Assembly (NCBI RefSeq): GCF_022829285.1
Contig: NZ_JAKSYI010000121.1
Coordinates: 1 to 64,000, forward strand
DNA: 64,000 nucleotides
Origin: Methylobacterium sp. J-078
GTDB taxonomy: Bacteria > Pseudomonadota > Alphaproteobacteria > Rhizobiales > Beijerinckiaceae
Reading direction: 5' to 3'
Below, piece after piece: positions 49,054 through 57,510 of the stretch (position 1 is the stretch's first letter; every line of letters begins with the position of its first letter). The position numbers and the translations under genes were made by a program. The notes under the pieces are model-generated. The model saw only the letters and a program-made list of their open reading frames with translations, did not search any database and was not told where the DNA came from.

Positions 49054-49156
49054 GACGCACCTTCGTTGAGACTGTGGGACTGTAGCCCGGGTTCCTTAAG
49101 AAACTCGGGGCCTCCGTATGGAATGAAGACGTGCCAGAGCGGCCGAGGTTCCCGGA

Positions 49157-50071
49157 TTATGGCCGCGCTTCGCGAGATCGCCGCAGTTTGGCCTCATTTT
49201 TTCGTGTAGCGCGGCTCGCGAGCGATCCGGTCTCGCTGCCGATCTCACGGGTGGCGGCGCGGGCGGCCTGCGGTGCGCAGCCGGGATCGCGCCGGGCCTC
49301 GAACGCCGCGAAGGCGGCCGCCATCTCGGGCGAAGCTTGACCGTTCAGCGCGACCTTGTCGAGAAGGCAGGTGATGGCGCGCGGCTCCGGCGCCTGCCCG
49401 AGGGGGGCGCAGAGCCAGCCGTCGAGGCGGATCGTGCCGGGGTTCAGGCTCACGAAACCGGTGCAGGTGCGCTTGCCGTCGCCGCCGAGGGTCACCTCGA
49501 GGGTCTCCATCGGGCCGAACTTCGTCTCGATCGTGCTCCGCTCACCCGTGCGGATCACGGCCAGGGCCTGACCGTCCGCGGCACGCCGGGCCAGGGTGAT
49601 GAACAGGCTCGGAGCCGGTTCTGGATCGGACAACTCGGTCAGGGTCAGGCGCAGGTAGGCCGCCTCGATCGTGTCGAAGCCGCCCTGAATCACAACATCC
49701 TCCCGGCGTCCGCTCGCCGGATTGCGGCGGGCGGCCTCGGCGCGCGGCGGCTCGATCGCCTCGGGATCGTCGAGGTGGAAGCGCGGCGCCGTCTCGGCGA
49801 GAGGTCTCGCGGCACGGACGACCTGTGCGGAGGCAGGCACCATGCCGGGACCGCCCTCGGCGCCGACCGCCGGCAGCGTCGCGCGGGGCCGCCCCTCCTG
49901 CACCACGAGGCTCAAGGCCGCGATCGCCATACCGGCGCCCGCCACCCGAGCCAGGTTGCGCACCGACAGGAGCGAACGCCGCCGCTTGGCCGGGACCGTG
50001 AGGTCCGAACCGGAATCCTCTCCTTCGGAGGGTGTTCGCATCGGGGCTGCTGGCATCGGGACCGTTCGCAT
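49157..50071 (-). CDS. Membrane-anchored protein of unknown function
   Basis: 304 residues. A basic stretch (KRRRSLLSVRNLARVAG) precedes one membrane helix (about 44-60), giving an N-in single-pass topology with the rest in the periplasm. The soluble part (about 125-265) seems folded: LRLTLTELSDPEPAPSLFIT, TIETKFGPMETLEVTLGGDG, and three Cys (CTGF, LCAPL, ITCLL) that could form a disulfide. The C-terminal 40 residues are basic. No family recognised. Start is the first ATG, with CGGAA five bases upstream; later ATGs within the first 11 residues are possible. Confidence 0.72.
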   Translation of the reverse strand: MRTVPMPAAPMRTPSEGEDSGSDLTVPAKRRRSLLSVRNLARVAGAGMAIAALSLVVQEGRPRATLPAVGAEGGPGMVPASAQVVRAARPLAETAPRFHLDDPEAIEPPRAEAARRNPASGRREDVVIQGGFDTIEAAYLRLTLTELSDPEPAPSLFITLARRAADGQALAVIRTGERSTIETKFGPMETLEVTLGGDGKRTCTGFVSLNPGTIRLDGWLCAPLGQAPEPRAITCLLDKVALNGQASPEMAAAFAAFEARRDPGCAPQAARAATREIGSETGSLASRATRKNEAKLRRSREARP

Positions 50072-50303
50072 CGCGTTCCGGGATTCGCTGGCGACCGGAG
50101 GCCGCCCATACGAACCGACACTGCCTGCGCCTGCGCCAAGCGCGGGTTTCCGAAGGGGCGACGAATCGGGGCTTTCCGCCGAAACGGTGAATCATCGGTA
50201 TCGACCCATGCGGGCGACACATGCCCGCCCCGGCTTGCAGCACGCGCAGCCCATCGCGATCTGATGCAGGGGGCACCACCGCGCGACATCACCCAAGGAA
50301 TCC

Positions 50304-51317
50304 ATGATCCCCCTTTCCGTCCTCGACCTCGCCTTCGTGCCCGAGGGCGCGACGCCCGCGGATGCCCTGCGCAACAGCCTGGACCTCGCCCGCCACGCGG
50401 AAGAGCACGGCTATCGGCGGTTCTGGCTCGCCGAGCACCACAACATGATCGGTGTGGCCAGCGCGGCGACCGCCGTCGTGATCGGTCACGTCGCGGCCGG
50501 CACCCGCACGATCCGCGTCGGCGCGGGTGGCATCATGCTGCCGAACCACGCCCCCCTGGTGATCGCCGAACAGTTCGGCACCCTTGAGACCCTGTTCCCC
50601 GGCCGAATCGACCTCGGCCTCGGGCGGGCGCCCGGCACGGACGCGCGCACCACCCGGGCTCTGCGGCGCTCGGCCGACGCCGCCGACACCTTCCCGCAGG
50701 ACGTGCTGGAACTCCAGGCGCTGTTCGGCGACGCGCAACCCGGGCAGGCGGTCCAGGCGGTTCCGGGCACGGGGTTGAGGGTGCCCCTCTGGATCCTCGG
50801 CTCGAGCACCTACGGCGCGCAGCTCGCCGCGATGCTGGGGCTCCCTTATGCCTTCGCCTCGCACTTCGCGCCCGAGCAGCTGCTGCCCGCGCTCAGGATC
50901 TACCGCGAGCGCTTCCAGCCCTCGGCGCAGTTGAGCCGGCCGCACGCGATGATCGGCGTGAACGTGGTGGCGGCGGAGACCGACGCCGAAGCGCGCCGGC
51001 TGTTCACTTCGGCCCAGCAGCAATTCACCAACCTCGTGCGCGGCACACGCGGCCTCCTGCGGCCGCCCATCGACGACATCGAGGATTATTGGGCGCCCCA
51101 CGAGAAGGCGCAGGCCTCGCGGATGCTGTCCCGCGCCCTCGTCGGCTCGCCCGAGACCGTGCGGCAGGGTCTCGCGGACCTGATCCGCGAGACCGGCGCC
51201 GACGAGATCATGGCGGCGGCGGCGATCCACGACCCCGCTGCGCGGCGGCGATCCTACACGATCCTGGCGGAGGCGCGGGACGCCCTCGGCGCCGTCCCGG
51301 CCGCCCTGGTGGCCTGA
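50304..51317 (+). CDS. LLM-class (luciferase-like) flavin-dependent oxidoreductase
   Basis: 337 residues, TIM-barrel flavoprotein of the bacterial luciferase family, YhbW/MsnO8-like group. Visible segments: [54 protein letters not shown] and [10 protein letters not shown]. The WLAEHH motif is the usual pairing near the flavin. It uses reduced FMN to oxidise an unknown substrate. Starts after a 232 bp gap in which only weak repeats were seen. Confidence 0.9.
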   Translation: MIPLSVLDLAFVPEGATPADALRNSLDLARHAEEHGYRRFWLAEHHNMIGVASAATAVVIGHVAAGTRTIRVGAGGIMLPNHAPLVIAEQFGTLETLFPGRIDLGLGRAPGTDARTTRALRRSADAADTFPQDVLELQALFGDAQPGQAVQAVPGTGLRVPLWILGSSTYGAQLAAMLGLPYAFASHFAPEQLLPALRIYRERFQPSAQLSRPHAMIGVNVVAAETDAEARRLFTSAQQQFTNLVRGTRGLLRPPIDDIEDYWAPHEKAQASRMLSRALVGSPETVRQGLADLIRETGADEIMAAAAIHDPAARRRSYTILAEARDALGAVPAALVA

Positions 51318-51584
51318 TCGGGGTGGCCGACCCTTGACAGCGGCGGGAGCGAGGCGTCTTGCTCCCGCCCTTGGCGACGCATGCTGCGATGCGGCGGTCG
51401 CCGGACTGAGCGGACCGGGATCGGGCCGCGAACCTTCGCGGCCGGCGGGCCGCCGGCCACCCCGGGTGGCTCGGCGCACGGCAGGGAGGCTTGAGAACGG
51501 CGCCGGGACCGGACGCTGCGCCTCGCCGGACCGGCCGGGCGCCGCCCCGCCCCTCGGCGCCCGCGCAGAGCGGAGTGAAGAACC

Positions 51585-52616
51585 ATGGGTTACAAGGTCG
51601 CCGTCGTGGGTGCCACGGGCAATGTGGGCCGCGAGATGCTGGACATCCTGTCCGAGCGCGCTTTTCCGGCGGACGAGGTGGTGGCGATCGCATCGCGCCG
51701 CTCGGCCGGTCAGGAGGTGTCCTTCGGCGACAAGATCCTGAAGGTGAAGGCCCTCGATTCCTACGACTTCTCCGACACGGACATCTGCCTGATGTCGGCC
51801 GGCGGCGAGACCTCGAAGGAGTGGTCGCCCCGCATCGGCCAGACCGGCTGCGTCGTGATCGATAACTCCTCGGCCTTCCGCTACCACCAGGACGTGCCGC
51901 TGATCGTGCCCGAGGTGAACCCGGACGCCATCCACGGCTTCTCCAAGCTCAACATCATCGCTAACCCGAATTGCTCCACGGCGCAGCTCGTGGTCGCGCT
52001 GAAGCCGCTCCACGATGCCGCCACGATCAAGCGCGTGGTGGTGGCGACCTACCAGTCCGTCTCCGGCGCCGGCAAGGACGCCATGGACGAGCTCTTCCAG
52101 CAGACCCGCTCGGTCTTCACCGCCGGCGAGATCAAGGCCGAGAAGTTCACGAAGCGCATCGCCTTCAACGTCATCCCGCACATCGATGTGTTCATGGAGG
52201 ATGGCTACACGAAGGAAGAGTGGAAGATGGTCGCCGAGACCAAGAAGATGCTCGACCCCAAGATCAAGCTCACCGCCACCGCCGTGCGCGTGCCGGTCTT
52301 CATCGGCCACGCGGAAGCCGTGAACGTCGAGTTCGAGCGCCCGATCACGGCCGAGCAGGCCACCGCGATCCTGCGCTCGGCCCCCGGCCTCATGGTGGTC
52401 GATAAGCGCGAGCCCGGCGGCTACATGACCCCGCACGAGGCCGCCGGCGAGGACGCCACCTACGTCTCCCGCATCCGCGAGGACGCCACGGTGGAGAACG
52501 GCCTGAACTTCTGGTGCGTCGCCGACAACCTGCGCAAGGGCGCGGCGCTCAACACCGTGCAGATCGCCGAGATGCTGGTGAACCGGAAGCTGTTGAAGCG
52601 GCAGCAGGCGGCCTGA
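51585..52616 (+). CDS. asd: Aspartate-semialdehyde dehydrogenase
   Basis: 343 residues. Second step of the aspartate pathway to lysine/DAP, threonine and methionine. VAVVGATGNVGREML binds NADP; the catalytic Cys130 is in ANPNCSTAQLV; SVSGAGKDAMDEL and the His in GHAEAVNVEF follow. Belongs to the Gram-positive-like/alphaproteobacterial branch. The ATG follows GGAGTGAAGAACC. Upstream 267 bp shows no ORF or clear signal. Confidence 0.98.
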   Translation: MGYKVAVVGATGNVGREMLDILSERAFPADEVVAIASRRSAGQEVSFGDKILKVKALDSYDFSDTDICLMSAGGETSKEWSPRIGQTGCVVIDNSSAFRYHQDVPLIVPEVNPDAIHGFSKLNIIANPNCSTAQLVVALKPLHDAATIKRVVVATYQSVSGAGKDAMDELFQQTRSVFTAGEIKAEKFTKRIAFNVIPHIDVFMEDGYTKEEWKMVAETKKMLDPKIKLTATAVRVPVFIGHAEAVNVEFERPITAEQATAILRSAPGLMVVDKREPGGYMTPHEAAGEDATYVSRIREDATVENGLNFWCVADNLRKGAALNTVQIAEMLVNRKLLKRQQAA

Positions 52617-52720
52617 AGCGCTTCTTTGGGCAACGGGATGGATGATTTCAGGGTCCGCCCGAAGTGATAGAGCGCAGGCTCACCTCCTGAGAGAAGGAGT
52701 GCCGCGGCGACCCCCGGATC

Positions 52721-52742
52721 CCGAGGTTCGAACGAACCTCGG
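52721..52742. repeat. Perfect inverted repeat downstream of asd
   Basis: CCGAGGTTCG-AA-CGAACCTCGG, nested in a looser outer pairing (CCCCGGA before, TCCGGG after). As RNA it would form a long hairpin. It may be part of the asd 3' end structure. Confidence 0.6.
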
Positions 52743-52768
52743 CTGAGGTCCGGGAGCCTGAACCGATC

Positions 52769-52796
52769 AACGCCGTCTCGCTCGTGGGGCGGCGTT
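52769..52796 (+). terminator. Possible terminator after asd
   Basis: AACGCCG (52769-52775) pairs with CGGCGTT (52790-52796), followed by TTCGCG. Loop of 14 bases makes it moderate at best. Confidence 0.5.
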
Positions 52797-52823
52797 TCGC
52801 GTTCACGCGAGCACGCCTCAGCT

Positions 52824-52850
52824 GAGACAAAATTCCTTAAATATTGTCTC
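52824..52850. promoter_or_regulatory. GAGACAA/TTGTCTC dyad upstream of the SOS box
   Basis: Perfect 7 bp arms (52824-52830 and 52844-52850) around a 13 bp AT-rich centre. It precedes the GAAC-N7-GAAC box and may overlap the -35 region of the pseudogene's promoter (TTGTCT). Confidence 0.45.
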
Positions 52851-52871
52851 GGTTTCGTTTATTTGCTTCTG

Positions 52872-52886
52872 GAACAAAGAATGAAC
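52872..52886 (+). promoter_or_regulatory. LexA/SOS-type box, GAAC-N7-GAAC
   Basis: GAAC (52872-52875), seven bases AAAGAAT, GAAC (52883-52886). This is the direct-repeat operator known for LexA in Alphaproteobacteria (GTTC-N7-GTTC on the other strand). It ends 13 bases before the ATG at 52900, overlapping where the promoter or transcription start would be, a normal place for repression. Confidence 0.65.
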
Positions 52887-52899
52887 AAAAGCGATTGCG

Positions 52900-53224
52900 A
52901 TGTCCGAGAACCAACGTTGGAGCCACTCCCGGAACGCCACCGAAGCCCATGACCTGCGCCTCCTCCTCGCCGTACTGCGCACCAAGATCAAGCTGGTCCG
53001 CCTGCGCCGGTCGTTGAGCCGGAAGTACGACCCGATCAGCCCCGCACGCCCGCAGGCCAGAGCGATGGCGGGCGCTGGGTGGCGGACGGCTTCGCCTCCT
53101 CGACGAACCGCTGCGGGCGGGAGACTGGGACGCCCTCTTCGCGATTCTGCGCCGTTGGGAAGCGGAGACCATCGTCGGATCGCCGCTGGAGCCCTACTGG
53201 TCTTCCGGACAATACCCGTTCTGA
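52900..53224 (+). pseudogene. Frameshifted small gene behind the SOS box
   Basis: Reading frame 1 from the ATG at 52900 gives MSENQRWSHSRNATEAHDLR and on to SRKYDPISP near 53040. The sequence then makes sense only in a second frame, RTPAGQSDGGRWVADGF (from 53043), completing a KYDP-x-x-P-R-x-PAG-x-x-DGGRW pattern seen in several methylobacterial and phage-like proteins. From about 53090 a third frame continues, LLDEPLRAGDWDALFAILRR and WEAETIVGSPLEPYWSSGQ, ending at a TGA at 53222. Two shifts, each equal to a one-base deletion, would restore about 108 residues. Either a decayed gene or two sequence errors. Function unknown. Confidence 0.6.
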
Positions 53225-53237
53225 AGGCAAAGGCGGC

Positions 53238-53891
53238 TTACCCGGCCGCCGCGGCCTCCAACGCCGCCACATCCCCACCACTGATCGCCGGCAGGCACCG
53301 GGTGATCCACCCGATGTCCCAGTCCCACCAGGCCACGGCCTGGAGCCGGGCGGCGACGTCCAGGGGGACGCGCATCCGCACGAGGGTGGCCGGGTTGCCG
53401 GCCACGATGGCGTAAGGGGGCACGTCGCGGGTGACGACGGATTTCGCCGCCACCACGGCGCCGTCGCCGATGGTGACGCCGGGCAGGATCGTCGCGTCGT
53501 GGCCGAGCCAGACATCGTGGCCGATCACCGTGTCGCCGCGATTGGGGAAGGCTGTCTCGTCGGGAAAGCGTCCGGCCCAGGCGCCGCCGAAGATCACGAA
53601 CGGGTAGGTGGACGGTGCGTCAAGGCGGTGGTTGCCGCCGTTCATCATGAAGCGCGTGCCGGCCGCGAGGGCGCAGAAGCGCCCGATTCGGAGGCGGTCG
53701 CCCAGGAAGGCGAAGTGGTAGAGGATGTTGTCGAGGAAAGCCTCCGGTCCGGTGGGATCGTCGTAATAGGTGTAGGCGCCGACCTCGACATTCGGCGGCA
53801 GCCTCAGGTTGCGGATGAAGGTCACGCGCGGGTGGCCCGGGATCGGGTGCAGGCTGTCGGGGTCGGGGCCGAAGCGGGGATCATGGGGCAT
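53238..53891 (-). CDS. CatB/Vat-like O-acetyltransferase (hexapeptide family)
   Basis: 217 residues, left-handed beta-helix xenobiotic acetyltransferase type. [33 protein letters not shown] (the NGGNH His region is the catalytic loop), then hexapeptide coils [20 protein letters not shown] and [20 protein letters not shown], and [11 protein letters not shown]. Related proteins acetylate chloramphenicol or streptogramins; chromosomal copies often have other substrates, so resistance should not be assumed. Convergent with the pseudogene, 13 bp apart. Confidence 0.92.
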   Translation of the reverse strand: MPHDPRFGPDPDSLHPIPGHPRVTFIRNLRLPPNVEVGAYTYYDDPTGPEAFLDNILYHFAFLGDRLRIGRFCALAAGTRFMMNGGNHRLDAPSTYPFVIFGGAWAGRFPDETAFPNRGDTVIGHDVWLGHDATILPGVTIGDGAVVAAKSVVTRDVPPYAIVAGNPATLVRMRVPLDVAARLQAVAWWDWDIGWITRCLPAISGGDVAALEAAAAG

Positions 53892-54112
53892 GCGGGGCTC
53901 CGGAGATCAGGTCTGCCGCCCGGGATAACAGCGCCTCGGCGGACCGAAACGGCTTGAAAATCGCGGTGAACTGGCCTAGTTACAAGAAATCAGTTCTGGT
54001 TGCAGTTGAGAGACTGCGGTTCGGGAGTGGGCCCCACCGGGTCCGCTCTTTTTTATTGCCGCATGCCCTCCGCACCGGATCGCCGCCGACAGGGCCGGAC
54101 GCTAAGCGCAGC

Positions 54113-54916
54113 ATGGCAGACACGATCGACAGTGACCTCTCGGAAAAGCGCCTCATCACCGAGACGGGGGTGGCCGCGCGGGTGGTGCAGGTCATTGAGG
54201 GCTCGATCCAGGGCCTCGGCTACCGCGTCGTCCGGGTGAAGGTGTCGAGCGCCAACGGCTGCACGGTGCAGATCATGGCCGAGCGGCCGGACGGCACCAT
54301 GACGGTGGACGATTGCGAGGCGGTGAGCCGGGCGATCTCCCCGCTCCTCGACCTCGACGACCCGGTGGGCAAGGCCTACTACCTCGAAGTCTCCTCGCCG
54401 GGCATCGACCGGCCGCTGGTGCGGGCCGTCGATTTCGCGCGCTGGGCCGGCTACGAGGCCAAGGTGGAACTCGCCGTGCCGATGGACGGCCGCAAGCGCT
54501 TCCGCGGCATCATCGGTGCGCCGAACCCGGACGGGCAGACCGTGCCGATCGACCTGCCCGACGTGAAGGAAGGTCTGCCGAGCCGGATCGACCTGCCCCT
54601 GCGGGATCTGGGCGACGCCTACCTCGTGCTCACCGACGAACTCGTGCGCGAATCGCTGCGCCGGGGCGGGCCGCCCGTTCTCGATGCGGACGACGATGAC
54701 GAAGAGGCCGACGATTTGGAGATCGAGGCGGAGGCCGAACCGGCGCCCGCCCCTCTTAAGAAGAAGGTGACCCGGCCCCTGAAGCCGAAGGCCTCGCAGA
54801 GGCCGAAGCCCATCAAGGTCGAGACCGAAGAGAGCCTCGCCATCAAGGCCAAGAACAAGGCCAAGCCCGTCCGCACCAAGGCGGTGCGGGTGAAGGAAGA
54901 CGGCAAGCTCCACTAA
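54113..54916 (+). CDS. rimP: Ribosome maturation factor RimP
   Basis: 267 residues from the ATG at 54113 (open frame upstream is unlikely to be coding). 30S assembly factor; [20 protein letters not shown] opens the first domain, [18 protein letters not shown] and [14 protein letters not shown] are the family core. After about residue 190 comes a long acidic then Lys/Pro-rich tail ([28 protein letters not shown]) of about 70 residues, longer than in E. coli. First gene of the rimP-nusA-ylxR-infB block. Confidence 0.94.
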   Translation: MADTIDSDLSEKRLITETGVAARVVQVIEGSIQGLGYRVVRVKVSSANGCTVQIMAERPDGTMTVDDCEAVSRAISPLLDLDDPVGKAYYLEVSSPGIDRPLVRAVDFARWAGYEAKVELAVPMDGRKRFRGIIGAPNPDGQTVPIDLPDVKEGLPSRIDLPLRDLGDAYLVLTDELVRESLRRGGPPVLDADDDDEEADDLEIEAEAEPAPAPLKKKVTRPLKPKASQRPKPIKVETEESLAIKAKNKAKPVRTKAVRVKEDGKLH

Positions 54917-54993
54917 GACGCCCGGATCCCCGCCTCCGCCCGGTGGCGCGCGAGGGTCGCGACAGAACACGACGAAGAGAAGGACGAAAACCG

Positions 54994-56598
54994 ATGGCCG
55001 TCGTCAGCGCCAACAGGCTCGAACTCCTGCAGATCGCCGAAGCGGTCGCCCGCGAGAAGGTGATCGACCGCTCCATCGTCATCGACGCCATGGAGGAAGC
55101 GATCGCCAAGGCCGCGCGCTCCCGCTACGGCGCCGAGACCGACGTGCATGCGGAGATCGACCCGAAGACCGGTGCCTTACGCCTGTCGCGCCACCTCGTG
55201 GTGGTGGACGAGGTCGAGAACGACGCCCGTGAGGTTACCCTGGAGCAGGCTCGCCGCTACAATCCCGGGGCGCTCGTCGGCGACGTGATCTCCGACACCC
55301 TACCGCCCTTCGATTTCGGCCGCGTCGCCGCCCAGTCGGCCAAGCAGGTCATCGTCCAGAAGGTGCGCGACGCCGAGCGCGACCGCCAGTTCGACGAGTA
55401 CAAGGACCGCATCGGCGAGGTGGTGAACGGCCTCGTGAAGCGTGTCGAGTATGGCAACGTCATCGTCGATTTGGGGCGTGGCGAGGGCATCGTGCGCCGC
55501 GACGAGATGATCCCGCGCGAGACCTTCCGTCCGGGCGACCGCATCCGCTCCTACCTGTTCGACGTGCGCCGGGAAGTGCGCGGGCCGCAGATCTTCCTTT
55601 CGCGCTCGCACCCGCAATTCATGGCCAAGTTGTTCGGCCAGGAAGTTCCGGAGATCTACGACGGCATCGTCGAGGTGAAGGCGGTGGCCCGCGATCCCGG
55701 TTCCCGCGCCAAGATCGCGGTGATCTCGCGGGACGGCTCGATCGATCCGGTGGGCGCCTGCGTCGGCATGCGCGGCTCCCGCGTCCAGGCGGTGGTCGGC
55801 GAGCTTCAGGGCGAGAAGATCGACATCATCCCGTGGTCCGAGGACCAGGCGACCTTCATCGTCAACGCGCTCCAGCCGGCCGAGGTCGTCAAGGTGGTGC
55901 TCGACGAGGAGGCCGACCGCATCGAAGTCGTGGTGCCGGACGACCAGCTGTCGCTCGCCATCGGCCGTCGCGGCCAGAACGTGCGCCTCGCGAGCCAACT
56001 CACCGGTTGGGACATCGACATCCTGACCGAAGCCGAGGAATCGGAGCGCCGCCAGAAGGAATTCGCCGAGCGCACCGCCGTATTCATGGAAGCCCTCGAC
56101 GTGGACGAGACCGTGGGCCAGCTCCTCGCGGCCGAAGGCTTCCGCAACGTCGAGGAGATCGCCTACGTCGAGCCCGGCGAACTCGCCAACATCCAGGGCC
56201 TCGACGAGGAAAGCGGCACCGAGATCCAGGCCCGCGCGCAGGACCATCTGGCCCGCGTCGAGTCGGAGTTCGATGCCAAGCGTCAGGAGCTCGGCGTTCA
56301 GGACGAACTGCGCGAGATCGACGGCATCACCACCCCGATGCTGGTGGCGCTGGGCGAGAACGACGTGAAGACGATCGAGGATCTGGCCGGCTGCGCCACC
56401 GACGACCTCGTTGGCTACACCGAGGGGCGTGGCCCCGAGGCCAAGCGCCACGCGGGCTACCTCGACGGCTTCGAGGTCTCCCGCGCCGAGGCCGAGGCGA
56501 TGGTCATGGCCGCGCGCGTCCACGCGGGCTGGATCGAGGCGCCAGCCGAAGCGGACGCCGAGGCGGAGACCAGCGAGGACGAGGCGGCCACCGCCTGA
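54994..56598 (+). CDS. nusA: Transcription termination/antitermination factor NusA
   Basis: 534 residues from the ATG at 54994 after AAGGA. N-terminal RNA polymerase-binding domain (1-130), S1 domain ([20 protein letters not shown]), two KH domains ([35 protein letters not shown]) and two C-terminal helix-hairpin-helix units (about 365-500) with an acidic end. Acts in pausing, termination and antitermination. Confidence 0.98.
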   Translation: MAVVSANRLELLQIAEAVAREKVIDRSIVIDAMEEAIAKAARSRYGAETDVHAEIDPKTGALRLSRHLVVVDEVENDAREVTLEQARRYNPGALVGDVISDTLPPFDFGRVAAQSAKQVIVQKVRDAERDRQFDEYKDRIGEVVNGLVKRVEYGNVIVDLGRGEGIVRRDEMIPRETFRPGDRIRSYLFDVRREVRGPQIFLSRSHPQFMAKLFGQEVPEIYDGIVEVKAVARDPGSRAKIAVISRDGSIDPVGACVGMRGSRVQAVVGELQGEKIDIIPWSEDQATFIVNALQPAEVVKVVLDEEADRIEVVVPDDQLSLAIGRRGQNVRLASQLTGWDIDILTEAEESERRQKEFAERTAVFMEALDVDETVGQLLAAEGFRNVEEIAYVEPGELANIQGLDEESGTEIQARAQDHLARVESEFDAKRQELGVQDELREIDGITTPMLVALGENDVKTIEDLAGCATDDLVGYTEGRGPEAKRHAGYLDGFEVSRAEAEAMVMAARVHAGWIEAPAEADAEAETSEDEAATA

Positions 56599-56617
56599 GC
56601 GATCACGAATCGTTTCG

Positions 56618-56641
56618 CCCCGCGATCCTTCGATCGCGGGG
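56618..56641 (+). terminator. Hairpin between nusA and ylxR
   Basis: CCCCGCGATC/GATCGCGGGG, 10 bp arms (56618-56627, 56632-56641), CTTC loop, then TTGTG. It lies inside a conserved operon and may act as a partial terminator or processing site. Confidence 0.6.
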
Positions 56642-56675
56642 TTGTGCATGTCCCACCTGAAAGTTTCCGCGCGGC

Positions 56676-57437
56676 ATGACGCCCGAGACCGCAGACCTGG
56701 GCCAAGGCCCCCCGGAGCAAGACGCGGCCGAGCCGGACCAGAGCACCCTGCTCGATCCGGGCCTCGGGCGCGGGCGTTCCAATGCGCTGCGGACATGCCT
56801 CGTCACGCGCGTGGCCCAGGCGCCGGCCGGCCTGATCCGCTTCGTGCTCGGGCCCGACGGCGCGGTGGTGCCCGATCTGCGGGCACGCCTGCCGGGCCGC
56901 GGCGCCTGGCTCACGCCCACCCGCGCGGCGGTGAACGAGGCGATCAAGCGTCGCGCCTTCCAGCGCGCCTTCAAGACCAAGGACGCCGCCGCCCCGAGCG
57001 ACCTCGCGGATCGGGTCGCCGAAGGCCTGCGGGCGGACCTGCGCCAATCGCTGTCGCTGGCCAACAAGGCCGGCTGCGTGGTGGCGGGGTTTGCCAAGGT
57101 CGAGTCGGCCATCGGCGACAAGGCCGGGGTCGCGGCGGTGATCGAGGCCTCCGACGGCAGCCCCGACGGGCGCCGGAAGATCGTCGCGGCATTGCACCGG
57201 CGGCATGGCAGTGCCATATCGTGCATTCCCGTCATCGATGACCTGTCCAACACCGAATTGGACATGGCCTTGGGCCGGGATCATGTGATACATGCGGCTC
57301 TCGTCGCAGGAGTCGGAAGTTCCGGCTGCCTTGCGCGTTGGCGTCGGCTCCGCTCCTTCGAGGGTTTGGCGACGACGGCCGAGGAGGCCGGTTTCGCCCG
57401 TGATGGGCAGGCCGCTTCCGATCTGCACGACGACTGA
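56676..57437 (+). CDS. ylxR: YlxR (DUF448) RNA-binding protein with L7Ae-like C-terminus
   Basis: 253 residues. The YlxR domain (about 38-110) has RTCLVTRVAQAPAGLIRFVL and LPGRGAWLTPTRAAVNEAIK. The second part (about 115-190) resembles the L7Ae/L30e fold (SLANKAGCVVAGFAKVESAI) and is fused to YlxR in Alphaproteobacteria. The final 60 residues are Arg/Leu-rich without clear fold. Conserved between nusA and infB; predicted to bind RNA and to be linked with translation or RNase P function. Confidence 0.92.
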   Translation: MTPETADLGQGPPEQDAAEPDQSTLLDPGLGRGRSNALRTCLVTRVAQAPAGLIRFVLGPDGAVVPDLRARLPGRGAWLTPTRAAVNEAIKRRAFQRAFKTKDAAAPSDLADRVAEGLRADLRQSLSLANKAGCVVAGFAKVESAIGDKAGVAAVIEASDGSPDGRRKIVAALHRRHGSAISCIPVIDDLSNTELDMALGRDHVIHAALVAGVGSSGCLARWRRLRSFEGLATTAEEAGFARDGQAASDLHDD

Positions 57438-57488
57438 GATGACGGATTTACCCGGCGCACAGCAGTCTGCCGGTTCACGGGACGATGG

Positions 57489-57503
57489 AAACCCTCAGGG
57501 TTT
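57489..57503 (+). promoter_or_regulatory. Stem-loop directly upstream of infB
   Basis: AAACCC-TCA-GGGTTT (57489-57503) ends seven bases before the infB ATG, overlapping the ribosome-binding region (the best Shine-Dalgarno match is AGGG within it). It could limit initiation on infB. Confidence 0.45.
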
Positions 57504-57510
57504 GGACTGA

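Noticed and set aside
52721-52742. Possible tRNA T-arm (contains GGTTCGAA)
   Set aside because: The sequence is a perfect palindrome rather than a 5 bp stem with 7-base loop, and no acceptor, D or anticodon arms could be laid out around it.
53238-53891. Antibiotic resistance gene (Vat/CatB)
   Set aside because: The fold assignment is sound, but chromosomal hexapeptide acetyltransferases of this group often have other substrates, so a resistance call is not supported.
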